7,741 bases of DNA from Bacteroidales bacterium UBA5206 (GCA_002412705.1 DHVO01000161.1:1-7741), one strand, 5' to 3'. Shown: positions 1-5,656, counted from the first letter of the stretch. Notes: generated from the sequence alone by a model not told the origin. Numbers and translations are program-made.

Positions 1-28
1 AAAACTCACACAGCCAAAAACTATTTGC

Positions 29-1111
29 TTGAAAAAGTTTGTTAACATATTGGCAATAGCACTAGGCGTTACTCTTATCGCTGTAATGCAGAGCTGGGGG
101 CAGAATTTGCCCTCAGCCTGTGTTGGCAGCAATGAAATGTACTGGGTTAGAGGCTTTAATGGCATTTCCGACTTCGAGTGGAAAGTCTATTACCAGGACG
201 GCACCTTGGTTGATCCTTCGCATTACACCTTGGTGGGTCGTGGTGATAGTATCCAAATGAGCTGGAGCGAGAGCTTGCCAGGCGGTATCTACACCTTCGA
301 GGTTATTGAGCACTCCGACTATGGCTGCACCGGCGAACCCTGGAGGCAGGATATTGTGCTTAACAGCCCCACCATTAACATTCCCTTCGATGGCGTGCCA
401 ACCAACATCGCAATTTGCTTTGGCGATCAGGCAGCGCTAGACCCCGGTCAGTTCCAGAGCTACCTTTGGCAAGATGGCTCAACTAACCGCATTTACTACA
501 CCGGCGACGCTGGTACCTATCAGGTTAGACTTGTTAACGACGAGTACGCCTGTTCCTATAACGACATTGAGGTTAATGTAAATCCGCTACCCGTTGTTTG
601 GCTGGGTAACGATACCGTTCTTTTTGGCGACCAAACCCTTCTTCTTGATGCTTACGGAAGTGATATTATGAGTTACAACTGGAGTACTGGTGATATCACT
701 TCGAGCGTATATGTTGATGGGCGCAGTGGAAACCAACAGGTTTGGGTAACCGTTACCGACGATAACACCTGTTCTGCTAGCGATACCATTTACATTGCCG
801 CAGCCGATTACTCTAACATGAAAATTCCTGGCGCCTTTACACCAAACGGCGATGGAATTAACGATACCTGGCTATTCCCCGCCCCCAACAAGGATGGGTT
901 CGACCTTTACCCTTACCTAAACGATGTTGACGTTAAAATCTTTAACCGTTGGGGTAAAATGGTTTGGGAATCGGAAGGGCCATTTAAGGCTTGGGATGGT
1001 AAGGATATTGGTGGACGAGAGCTTCCTATGGACTCTTACCACTACATAATAAGATTCAATGTGGGTAACGATGTGTACACCTACAAGGGGTCGGTAACAA
1101 TTGTTCGATAG
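29..1111 (+). CDS. secreted protein with type IX secretion type B (gliding-motility) C-terminal sorting domain
   Basis: Likely a cell-surface or secreted cargo of the type IX secretion system; the mature function is unknown. Residues 1-25 form a signal peptide (KK, a hydrophobic core, cleavage near SWGQ). Residues 27-115 are an unassigned beta-rich domain. Residues 116-186 and 187-256 look like two Ig/PKD-like repeats, each opening with a GDQ...L..D-type strand and containing a YxW turn. Residues 266-360 match the CHU_C / gliding-motility C-terminal domain: IPGAFTPNGDGINDTW, VKIFNRWGKMVWES, WDGKD, then a YKGSVTIVR end. That domain is the export and anchoring signal in this family. The start used is TTG at 29. 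The frame stays open upstream to the window edge, so an ATT at 23 or a start outside the window is possible, although the signal peptide fits a start near here. The PorP/SprF-like gene follows 50 nt downstream, a common pairing for such cargo. Confidence 0.88.
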   Translation: MKKFVNILAIALGVTLIAVMQSWGQNLPSACVGSNEMYWVRGFNGISDFEWKVYYQDGTLVDPSHYTLVGRGDSIQMSWSESLPGGIYTFEVIEHSDYGCTGEPWRQDIVLNSPTINIPFDGVPTNIAICFGDQAALDPGQFQSYLWQDGSTNRIYYTGDAGTYQVRLVNDEYACSYNDIEVNVNPLPVVWLGNDTVLFGDQTLLLDAYGSDIMSYNWSTGDITSSVYVDGRSGNQQVWVTVTDDNTCSASDTIYIAAADYSNMKIPGAFTPNGDGINDTWLFPAPNKDGFDLYPYLNDVDVKIFNRWGKMVWESEGPFKAWDGKDIGGRELPMDSYHYIIRFNVGNDVYTYKGSVTIVR

Positions 1112-1131
1112 CCTTTGTGACTTTTAACAAC

Positions 1132-1147
1132 AAAACGTAAACGTTTT
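1132..1147. promoter_or_regulatory. perfect 7-bp inverted repeat between the two type IX genes (possible operator)
   Basis: The sequence AAAACGT-AA-ACGTTTT lies 15-30 nt upstream of the PorP-like start codon. The symmetry is exact, and the central pair of CGs recalls operators of LacI-type or other dimeric regulators, but no regulator is encoded nearby. With a 2-nt centre it is a poor RNA hairpin and has no T-tract, so a DNA-binding site is more likely than a terminator. It may also be chance in AT-rich spacer DNA. Confidence 0.3.
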
Positions 1148-1161
1148 AGACCAAAGTATAA

Positions 1162-2151
1162 ATGAGGAGAAAAGTTTATATACTGATGATGATGATGTTT
1201 CTGGGAGGTGTAGCCACCGCTCAGCAGCAGCCCATATACAGTCAGTATATGCTAAATCCATACTTGCTAAATCCAGCAATTGCTGGCCACGAGGGCATTA
1301 CCAACATCAACCTAACTGCCCGCGAGCAGTGGTTGGGGTATAGCGATGCTCCTAGCACCTATGCGCTTAGCGCACAAACCCGTATTCTAAAAACTAGCTT
1401 TAGGAACCGCTCTAGGCTTATTAAGAACAAGGTTAGGCGCCGCCGCCCTAGCGGAAAGGTTGGGCTTGGTGCATACGTGTTTAACGATGAAAACGGAAAG
1501 TTAAGGCGTACAGGTCTTCAGGGAACCTACGCTTACCACATATACATTAAGGATTTTCAGCTGAGTTTTGGAGCATCCGTATCGGCATACCAGTTTAAGG
1601 CCGATGTTAAGCCAACCGATTTATATAACGGAGGCAACGATCCTCTGGTACAGTCGGGTGTTGCCAACGCCAAGTTCTCCCCCGATGCCAATGTGGGAGT
1701 GCTAATTAGCAACGAGAAGTTTTACGCAGGGCTATCGGTTTCGTCCCTATTCCAGAGCGCCATTCAGTTTGGCGATGGGAATAAGGAGAGCGCCTACCGC
1801 TTGCTGCGCAACTACTACCTAATGGGAGGTTACACCTACACGCCATACCGTAGCGATATTTCCTATGAGCCATCGCTGATGCTCTCCTTTACTGAGCGGC
1901 TAACCTGGAGTGTAGATGCCAACCTAAAGGTTTACTACAAACAGGATTACTGGGCAGGCGTATCGTTCCGTACAGCAGGAGCCGCAGTAATGATGCTGGG
2001 TATGAAGTACCAAATGTTCTACTTTGGTTACGCCTTCGACTATGGTTTTGGCGATGTTAGCGCCTTTAACCAGTACGGCTCGCACGAGCTAATGCTGGGC
2101 ATCCGCTTGGGCGACAATGCACGCCGCTACCGCTGGTTGAACCGATTCTAG
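1162..2151 (+). CDS. PorP/SprF family type IX secretion-associated membrane protein
   Basis: Predicted outer-membrane-associated beta-rich protein. PorP and SprF are needed for type IX secretion or for placing surface adhesins, and many paralogues sit beside a single cargo gene, as here. Residues 1-20 are a signal peptide ending ATA-QQQ. The family signature follows directly: QQPIYSQYMLNPYLLNPAIA (about 22-41), then REQWLGY (54-60), with GLGAYVFND (101-109) and AYHI further on, and the C-terminal SHELMLGIRLG (307-317). The length of 329 residues is normal for the family. An oddity is a very basic stretch at 79-99 (RNRSRLIKNKVRRRR), placed where shorter family members appear to pass straight from a beta strand to GLG. 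The ATG at 1162 is well placed for the signal peptide. It probably shares a transcript with the upstream cargo gene, ending at the terminator at 2175-2211. Which paralogue it is cannot be told from sequence alone, so no symbol is given. Confidence 0.9.
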   Translation: MRRKVYILMMMMFLGGVATAQQQPIYSQYMLNPYLLNPAIAGHEGITNINLTAREQWLGYSDAPSTYALSAQTRILKTSFRNRSRLIKNKVRRRRPSGKVGLGAYVFNDENGKLRRTGLQGTYAYHIYIKDFQLSFGASVSAYQFKADVKPTDLYNGGNDPLVQSGVANAKFSPDANVGVLISNEKFYAGLSVSSLFQSAIQFGDGNKESAYRLLRNYYLMGGYTYTPYRSDISYEPSLMLSFTERLTWSVDANLKVYYKQDYWAGVSFRTAGAAVMMLGMKYQMFYFGYAFDYGFGDVSAFNQYGSHELMLGIRLGDNARRYRWLNRF

Positions 2152-2174
2152 TATTTACAACCTATTACATATGG

Positions 2175-2211
2175 CACCCTGCCCCTCAATGAGGGGTGGG
2201 GTGTTTTTTTT
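2175..2211 (+). terminator. strong intrinsic terminator after the PorP-like gene
   Basis: The left arm CACCCTGCCCCTC (2175-2187), a 3-nt AAT loop and the right arm GAGGGGTGGGGTG (2191-2203) form a 13-bp stem with two internal G-T pairs, followed at once by eight T residues (2204-2211). It lies 24 nt after the PorP-like stop codon and in the right orientation. The inner CCCCTCAATGAGGGG core also resembles short palindromes found repeatedly in Bacteroidota genomes, so the terminator may have been recruited from a repeat. Confidence 0.85.
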
Positions 2212-2334
2212 GAGAAAGGGGAGGTAGAGGAAGAGGAGGAATTGGAAGAAGATTGAGGAAGAGGATGAAGATGAGGAACTGGAAGAAGATTGAGGAATTA
2301 GGAGGAATATTGCTGTAGCGCCACAGCACGCTGT
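2212..2334 (+). repeat. composite repeat, subfamily A copy 1: purine-rich leader plus a truncated palindrome
   Basis: From about 2212 to 2310 the + strand is almost pure A/G (runs of GAGGAAGAGGAGGAA and GGAAGAAGATTGAGGA), followed by TGTAG (2314-2318) and CGCCACAGCACGCTGT (2319-2334). The final GGCG of the palindrome is missing and is replaced by an A-run leading into another repeat. Positions 2292-2332 match 5238-5278 with two differences in 41 nt, so these are copies of one element. Read on the other strand, the leader encodes a run of serines in an 86-codon ORF that is not credible as a gene. Confidence 0.8.
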
Positions 2335-2338
2335 AAAA

Positions 2339-2371
2339 AAACCTGACAGGATTTCAAATCCTGTCAGGTTT
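2339..2371. repeat. 16-bp-arm palindrome, AACCTGACAGG family, intact copy
   Basis: The left arm 2339-2354 (ending ACCTGACAGGATTT) is the exact reverse complement of 2356-2371, with a single central C. A related but imperfect copy lies at 5376-5406 and a more distant one at 5573-5601. A T-tract is absent on both sides, so it is not an evident terminator. It is best described as an interspersed palindromic repeat of unknown function. Confidence 0.8.
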
Positions 2372-2377
2372 AAATGT

Positions 2378-2391
2378 AGGGCTTTAGCCCT
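2378..2391. repeat. short palindrome AGGGCTTTAGCCCT, copy 1
   Basis: A 6-bp-arm palindrome with a TT centre, followed by GAAT. The same 14 nt plus GAAT recurs at 5470-5483. In both places it lies downstream of an AACCTG-family palindrome, which suggests that the two travel or insert together. Confidence 0.7.
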
Positions 2392-2437
2392 GAATAAGTA
2401 AACACAAACAACCAAACATCAAACCCACTAAAATTCC

Positions 2438-2445
2438 TATCTTTG
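2438..2445 (+). promoter_or_regulatory. Bacteroidota -7 box upstream of rbfA
   Basis: TATCTTTG matches the TAnnTTTG -7 consensus of Bacteroidota sigma factor, 16 nt before the rbfA ATG. Transcription would begin within about 10 nt of the start codon, giving a very short leader. No TTTG -33 box is seen at the usual 19-21 nt spacing, so the call rests on the -7 box and its position. Confidence 0.55.
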
Positions 2446-2461
2446 TAAAAAATAGCATAAA

Positions 2462-2800
2462 ATGGACGGAACAAGATTAAGCAAGGTATCGAGGCAAATC
2501 CAAAAGGATTTAGGCGAGATGTTCCAGCGTCAGTCAATGGCCCTTTTCCAGGGACGAATGATTACTGTTACTACCGTTAGGGTAAGCCCCGATTTAGGTG
2601 TTGCAAAGGTTTACGTTAGCATATTCCCAACCGAGAACCGCGAGGCTGTACTGGAGCTGGTTCGCGAGAACGCCAGAACGCTTCGTCATGAGCTGGCAAA
2701 AAAGGTACGTCATCAGCTACGCGTTGTGCCTGAACTGGCCTTCTTCCTCGACGATTCGCTCGATTATATCGAGAATATTGATAGGCTCTTAAAGCAGTAG
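2462..2800 (+). CDS. rbfA: ribosome-binding factor A
   Basis: RbfA binds the free 30S subunit and helps mature the 5' end of 16S rRNA; it acts in the cytoplasm. The protein has 112 residues, the usual length. It shows the family layout: an N-terminal helix with RLSKVSRQIQKDLGEMFQR (5-23), the conserved ITVTTVRVSPDLGVAKVYVS segment (34-53) with the SPDL motif, the REN...LRHELAKKVRHQLRVVPEL helix-strand segment, and the closing FFLDDSLDYIENIDRLL (94-110). This last region carries the typical DDS..Y...I pattern. The ATG at 2462 gives the expected N-terminus and sits just after a -7 box. It is the first gene of a three-gene operon; the methyltransferase begins 2 nt after its stop. Confidence 0.95.
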   Translation: MDGTRLSKVSRQIQKDLGEMFQRQSMALFQGRMITVTTVRVSPDLGVAKVYVSIFPTENREAVLELVRENARTLRHELAKKVRHQLRVVPELAFFLDDSLDYIENIDRLLKQ

Positions 2801-2802
2801 TC

Positions 2803-3573
2803 ATGGTTAAGAACCTCGTTTCGCTTTTCTCTAGGTTTATACCAAGGCATTTGCTGCAGAACTGGGCTGCCTTTTTCCTTAGAACCATAGCGTTTGTATA
2901 TAGCGGTAACAAGTTTGAAGATCCCATTACAGGTAAGCGTTACCGCAAGCTGCTGCCCTACGGGCGTATTGTTTCGCGGCCTAATGCTCTAGCGCCCCAT
3001 AGCCTTTCGCTTGAGCGGCATCGCCTGCTTTGGCTTTACCTAAAGGAGCGCACCGGATTTTTTACCGATAATTTGCGTGTGCTGCACATTGCACCAGAGT
3101 ACTGCTTTCTTAAGCCCTTTAAGGCGCTTAGCAATCTGCAGTACATCACGGCCGACCTGGTTTCTCCTTGGGCCGACATTAAGCTCGATGTGCGCAGCAT
3201 TCAGTACCCCGATAGCTCGTTCAACGTAATTATATGCAACCACGTGCTTGAGCATATCGACGATGAGCAGAAGGCCATGAGTGAGCTCTACCGTGTTATG
3301 GCTCCCGGGGGATTTGGTATTTTTCAGGTGCCGTTAGACCCATCGCTTACCCAAACGCTTGAGAACCCTGCGTACAACACTCCTGCACTGCGAGAGAAGC
3401 ATTATGGGCAGCGCGATCACGTTAGGCTTTACGGAACCGATTACGCCCAAAGGCTACGTAGTGTGGGCTTTACCGTGGTTGAGGATGGCTACGTAAAGCA
3501 GCTGGCCCCAGAGCTGGTTGAGCGGTATGCATTGCCAAAGGATGAAATTATATACCTCTGCAAAAAGAGCTAA
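2803..3573 (+). CDS. class I SAM-dependent methyltransferase (Methyltransf_11-like)
   Basis: Predicted cytoplasmic methyltransferase; the substrate is not identifiable. The Rossmann core runs from about 91 to 176: LRVLHIAPE (91-99) stands where motif I normally has a glycine-rich loop, YITADL (114-119) supplies the acidic residue for the SAM ribose, LDVRSIQYPDSSFNVIICNH (128-147) with VLEHI is motif IV and after, and ELYRVMAPGG (161-170) is the post-core helix. The N-terminal part contains DPITGKRYRKLLPYG and RPNALAPHSLSLERHRLLWL. In related proteins I recall, the corresponding places carry CPxCG and CPxC pairs of a zinc ribbon; none of those cysteines is present here. Start ATG at 2803, 2 nt after rbfA; the permease follows after 3 nt. 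The operon position does not reveal the substrate; a ribosomal or envelope target would be only a guess. Confidence 0.85.
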   Translation: MVKNLVSLFSRFIPRHLLQNWAAFFLRTIAFVYSGNKFEDPITGKRYRKLLPYGRIVSRPNALAPHSLSLERHRLLWLYLKERTGFFTDNLRVLHIAPEYCFLKPFKALSNLQYITADLVSPWADIKLDVRSIQYPDSSFNVIICNHVLEHIDDEQKAMSELYRVMAPGGFGIFQVPLDPSLTQTLENPAYNTPALREKHYGQRDHVRLYGTDYAQRLRSVGFTVVEDGYVKQLAPELVERYALPKDEIIYLCKKS

Positions 3574-3576
3574 AAC

Positions 3577-4794
3577 ATGAATCTACCCTTTTTCATCGCC
3601 AAGCGATACGTTATTGCCAAGAAGTCGCATAACGTAATTAACATCATTTCTGTTATATCGATGATTGGGGTAGCTGTTGGTGTAATGGCTCTTGTGGTTG
3701 TGCTATCGGTTTTTAACGGGTTCGATATGCTTATTCGCAACCTATTCTCCACGTTCGATGCCGATCTTAAAATCACCCTTGTTGAGGGGAAAACTTTTAG
3801 TGCCGATACATCCACCTTTTTACAGGTAAAAGAGCTAAAAGGTGTTGCTGTGTTCTCCGAAGTATTTGAGGAAACGGCCATGTTTAGCTACGGCTCCAAG
3901 CAGCACATTGGTAGGCTAAAGGGTGTTAGCGATAACTACGCCGACCTTACGGGAATAGACTCCATGATTGTTGATGGAAAGTTTAGCCTTTGGTTAGGCT
4001 CAAATCCGCTGGCCATAATGGGACGGGGAGTTGCCTATCACCTTAGCGCTAGTTTGGCACATTTCGATCCACTAACAATAGATGCACCCAAGCGCGGCGC
4101 ATCGCCCATAGGGCTGTCGGCAGTTAATGCATTCAATCGTAGGGCCTTAATGCCCATTGGCATTTTTAATGTTGATATGGATTACGACCAGAGGTATGTT
4201 ATTGTGCCCATATCGCTGGCTCGTGAGCTGTATGGCTACACAAATGAGGTAACGCAGATAGAGCTAAAAATTAGCCCCGATACCGACCCAAACACCATAC
4301 AGCAGCAGGTACAATCCATTGTGGGTAGTGAGTTTAAGGTGCTAAACCGATATCAACAAAATGAGTCGCTTTACAAAACTATGCGCTCCGAGAAGCTGGC
4401 CATTTCGTTTATTCTCACCCTGATACTGGTAATTGCCTCGTTCAATATTATTGGCTCCCTATCCATGCTTATTATTGACAAGCGTAAGGATGTGGAAACG
4501 CTTCGTAATCTGGGTGCCGACAATGAGCTTATTCGTAAAATATTCATGGCCGAGGGGATTATAATCTCCTTTGTGGGTTCCGTTGTTGGGATAATACTTG
4601 GTATAGGCATTTGTTTGGCTCAAATCCACTTTAAACTGGTTACCCTTACAGGTACTGGCACTTTTATTATTGATGCCTATCCCGTTGATATTCAGTTATT
4701 AGATATAGCTTATGTTCTGGCTGCGGTTATAGTAATTGGCTACATATCAGCCCGTTTCCCGGTGAGGTACATAACCAATAAGATATTAAATTAG
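3577..4794 (+). CDS. LolC/LolE-like ABC transporter permease (FtsX and MacB-like periplasmic domains)
   Basis: Inner-membrane permease of the type that, with an ATPase of the LolD kind, extracts lipoproteins or other envelope molecules. The protein has 405 residues, normal for LolC/E. Layout: a cytoplasmic N-terminus with FFIAKRYVIAKKSHNVINII (5-24), TM1 about 20-46 with GVAVGVMALVVVLSVFNGF, a periplasmic domain about 50-270, TM2 about 274-299 (ISFILTLILVIASFNIIGSL), a cytoplasmic loop DKRKDVETLRNLGA (301-314) that in this family contacts the ATPase, TM3 about 323-350 and TM4 about 372-393, then FPVRYITNKILN. No ATPase gene is present in the window, so its partner must be encoded elsewhere. 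It is the last gene of the rbfA operon. Its TAG stop (4792-4794) falls inside the first bases of a downstream repeat (TAGAGGTAG, also at 5194-5202), so the final residues may have been altered by repeat insertion. Lipoprotein export is inferred from family, not proven. Confidence 0.9.
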   Translation: MNLPFFIAKRYVIAKKSHNVINIISVISMIGVAVGVMALVVVLSVFNGFDMLIRNLFSTFDADLKITLVEGKTFSADTSTFLQVKELKGVAVFSEVFEETAMFSYGSKQHIGRLKGVSDNYADLTGIDSMIVDGKFSLWLGSNPLAIMGRGVAYHLSASLAHFDPLTIDAPKRGASPIGLSAVNAFNRRALMPIGIFNVDMDYDQRYVIVPISLARELYGYTNEVTQIELKISPDTDPNTIQQQVQSIVGSEFKVLNRYQQNESLYKTMRSEKLAISFILTLILVIASFNIIGSLSMLIIDKRKDVETLRNLGADNELIRKIFMAEGIIISFVGSVVGIILGIGICLAQIHFKLVTLTGTGTFIIDAYPVDIQLLDIAYVLAAVIVIGYISARFPVRYITNKILN

Positions 4795-4896
4795 AGGTAG
4801 AGGAGGGAGATTGAGGGAGATGAGGAAGTAATAGGAAGTCAATGGAATAATAAAAAGAAGGAAGAGGAGGAATGTGAGGAAGAGGAGGAATTTTAA
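4792..4896 (+). repeat. composite repeat, subfamily B copy 1: purine-rich leader
   Basis: Starting with TAGAGGTAGAGG at the permease stop codon, the + strand is about 80-90 percent purine up to 4890. Positions 4854-4886 are identical over 33 nt to 7621-7653, and similarity extends on both sides (GGAAGTCAATGGAATAAT versus GGAAGTCAACGGAATTAT). The leader runs directly into the first TGTAG-headed palindrome at 4897. No credible gene is present; the opposite-strand ORF here shares a peptide with the one at 7485-7682 only because the DNA is repeated. Confidence 0.8.
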
Positions 4897-5092
4897 TGTA
4901 GCGCCACAGCATGCTGTGGCGATTTTAGAATTATCATATTTCCACCATCAACACCCCACACATGTAGCGTCACGGCATGCCGTGGCGTGTTTGGGATTAT
5001 CGGAAACCCAACGCCAATACCCGCATGCGTAGACCCACAGCATGCTGTGTCGAATACCAGAATTATCAGAAATCCATCATCAATCCCAACGC
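4897..5092. repeat. tandem array of three 65-66-bp palindrome-headed units
   Basis: Unit heads: TGTAG (4897) plus CGCCACAGCATGCTGTGGCG (4902-4921, a perfect 20-nt palindrome); TGTAG (4963) plus CGTCACGGCATGCCGTGGCG (4968-4987, one G-T pair); CGTAG (5028) plus a degenerate palindrome with core CACAGCATGCTGTG (5036-5049). Head-to-head spacings are 66 and 65 nt. The roughly 40-nt tails are also alike: a GAATTATCAGAAA-type segment, then a CCAACATCAATCCC-type segment. Since tails resemble each other, this is a tandem repeat and not a repeat-spacer array. A fourth head may be present in wrecked form near 5093. Confidence 0.8.
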
Positions 5093-5123
5093 ATATGACC
5101 CCCAATAAGCCCGTGTAGAACAA

Positions 5124-5186
5124 ACCCCGAAGGGGTGGTGTTATTGTAGCAAAATAGATTATTGGTACAATTAACCCCGAAGGGGT
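5124..5186. repeat. two ACCCCGAAGGGGT palindromes 50 nt apart
   Basis: The same 13-nt palindrome (5-bp arms ACCCC/GGGGT around GAA) occurs at 5124-5136 and 5174-5186, both followed by G. The sequence between holds TTATTGTAGCAAAATAG and is otherwise AT-rich. Short CCCCGAAGGGG palindromes are a familiar intergenic repeat type in Bacteroidota. The spacing suggests a tandem pair. No T-tract follows either, so terminator activity is doubtful. Confidence 0.65.
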
Positions 5187-5193
5187 GACATAA

Positions 5194-5389
5194 TAGAGGT
5201 AGGCAGATTGAAGAAGAGGAGGAATGTGACGAAGATAGAGGAATTAGGAAGAATATTGCCGTAGCGCCACAGCACGCTTTGGCGAACATCGAAATCAACA
5301 GAAACCCAATATCACCCCCTTGCATGTAGCGCCACAATATCTTGTGGCGATTTAACGCAACGTAACAACAAAAAAAACCTGTCAGGATT
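5194..5389 (+). repeat. composite repeat, subfamily A copy 2: short purine leader plus two palindrome units
   Basis: Opens with TAGAGGTAG (5194-5202), as at the permease stop, then a purine-rich leader to about 5256. Unit 1 head: CGTAG (5260) plus CGCCACAGCACGCTTTGGCG (5265-5284, one C-T mismatch). Unit 2 head: TGTAG (5325) plus CGCCACAATATCTTGTGGCG (5330-5349, 8 bp paired arms). The spacing is 65 nt. The tail of unit 1 (GAAATCAACAGAAACCCAAT) matches the tails in the array at 4897. The second unit's tail is not clear: it passes into an A-rich run and an AACCTG palindrome. Confidence 0.75.
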
Positions 5390-5406
5390 TCAAACCCTAT
5401 CAGGTT
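5376..5406. repeat. AACCTG-family palindrome, decayed copy
   Basis: Aligns with 2340-2370 over 31 nt with three differences (positions 7, 20 and 24), and every difference breaks a base pair of the original palindrome. The symmetry is therefore lost here, unlike in the TGTAG palindromes. An AGGGCTTTAGCCCT element follows 64 nt later, as one follows the intact copy at 2339-2371. Confidence 0.65.
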
Positions 5407-5428
5407 TAAACGTATATGAATTTTTTTA

Positions 5429-5450
5429 ACCTCGCCCTTTAGGGCGGGGT
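5429..5450. repeat. GC-rich hairpin in an AT-rich spacer
   Basis: ACCTCGCCCT (5429-5438), a TT centre and AGGGCGGGGT (5441-5450) pair over 10 bp with one G-T pair. It is preceded, not followed, by a run of seven T on the + strand, and on the - strand it is followed by A residues, so it does not have the form of an intrinsic terminator in either direction. It resembles the AGGGCTTTAGCCCT palindromes in build. Confidence 0.5.
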
Positions 5451-5469
5451 AGGAGTAAGGTGTTGTATT

Positions 5470-5483
5470 AGGGCTTTAGCCCT
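5470..5483. repeat. short palindrome AGGGCTTTAGCCCT, copy 2
   Basis: Identical over 14 nt to 2378-2391 and again followed by GAAT. The flanks otherwise differ, which defines the repeat as roughly TTTAGCCCTGAAT plus its mirror. Confidence 0.7.
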
Positions 5484-5520
5484 GAATGGTGAGAATACGA
5501 TGCTTTTGGAATACTTGGAA

Positions 5521-5547
5521 CCCTGAGGAACACGGAGACACAGAGGA
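5521..5547. repeat. GACACAGAG-type repeat fragment
   Basis: The segment GAGGAACACGGAGACACAGA resembles the AACACAGAGACACAGAG sequences scattered through many environmental bacterial genomes. Only one copy is present here, so the call is by recollection of that sequence type; its partner type (CTTTGCGTCTT) appears 65 nt further on. Confidence 0.4.
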
Positions 5548-5572
5548 ATAGGAGTACACGAGAGGAACCTAC

Positions 5573-5601
5573 CCCTAACAGGGTTCCAAACCCTGTCAGG
5601 G
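5573..5601. repeat. imperfect palindrome CCCTAACAGGGTT / AACCCTGTCAGGG
   Basis: Two 13-nt arms (5573-5585 and 5589-5601) around CCA, with a single mismatch, related to the AACCTG family. It lies about 70 nt beyond the 3' end of the minus-strand glycosyltransferase gene, so it could act as a transcript-end hairpin for that operon, but read on the - strand it lacks a T-tract. Confidence 0.55.
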
Positions 5602-5611
5602 ATTTTCTTCC

Positions 5612-5656
5612 CTTTGCGTCTTAGCGAGAAAGAACTCTTTCTGTCTTCACGAGAAA
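5612..5656. repeat. CTTTGCGTCTT-type repeat with internal direct repeat
   Basis: CTTTGCGTCTTAGCGAGAAA resembles a CTTTGCGTCTTTGCGAGAAA sequence common between genes of diverse bacteria. Inside it GTCTT..CGAGAAA occurs twice (5618-5631 and 5643-5656, 25 nt apart, differing at two positions). It abuts the 3' end of the glycosyltransferase gene. Confidence 0.5.

Noticed and set aside
2155..2415. Minus-strand ORF with a serine run (86 codons)
   Set aside because: It is the translation of the purine-rich leader and neighbouring palindromes. The ACCGATAIF peptide it shares with the ORF at 5080-5337 comes from the shared repeat DNA, not from a protein family.
2598..2927. Alternative-frame ORFs inside rbfA and at the rbfA-methyltransferase join
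   Set aside because: They overlap a clearly recognised rbfA and methyltransferase and show no family features of their own.
4897..5092. CRISPR-like array (palindromic 25-nt heads at regular 65-nt spacing)
   Set aside because: The stretches between heads are similar to each other, not unique spacers; heads vary too much; no cas gene is present.
4897..5092. Integron attC-site array
   Set aside because: No GTTRRRY core sites, no cassette ORFs between the palindromes and no integrase in the window.
4727..5337. Minus-strand ORFs at 4727-4912, 4893-5123 and 5080-5337
   Set aside because: They overlap the permease end or lie wholly in tandem repeats; their repeated peptides (HAVALH, HAVTLH) follow the 65-bp period. 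No signal of a real protein.
5573..5601. Intrinsic terminator of the minus-strand operon
   Set aside because: The hairpin is well placed but no T-tract follows on the minus strand; kept as a repeat only.
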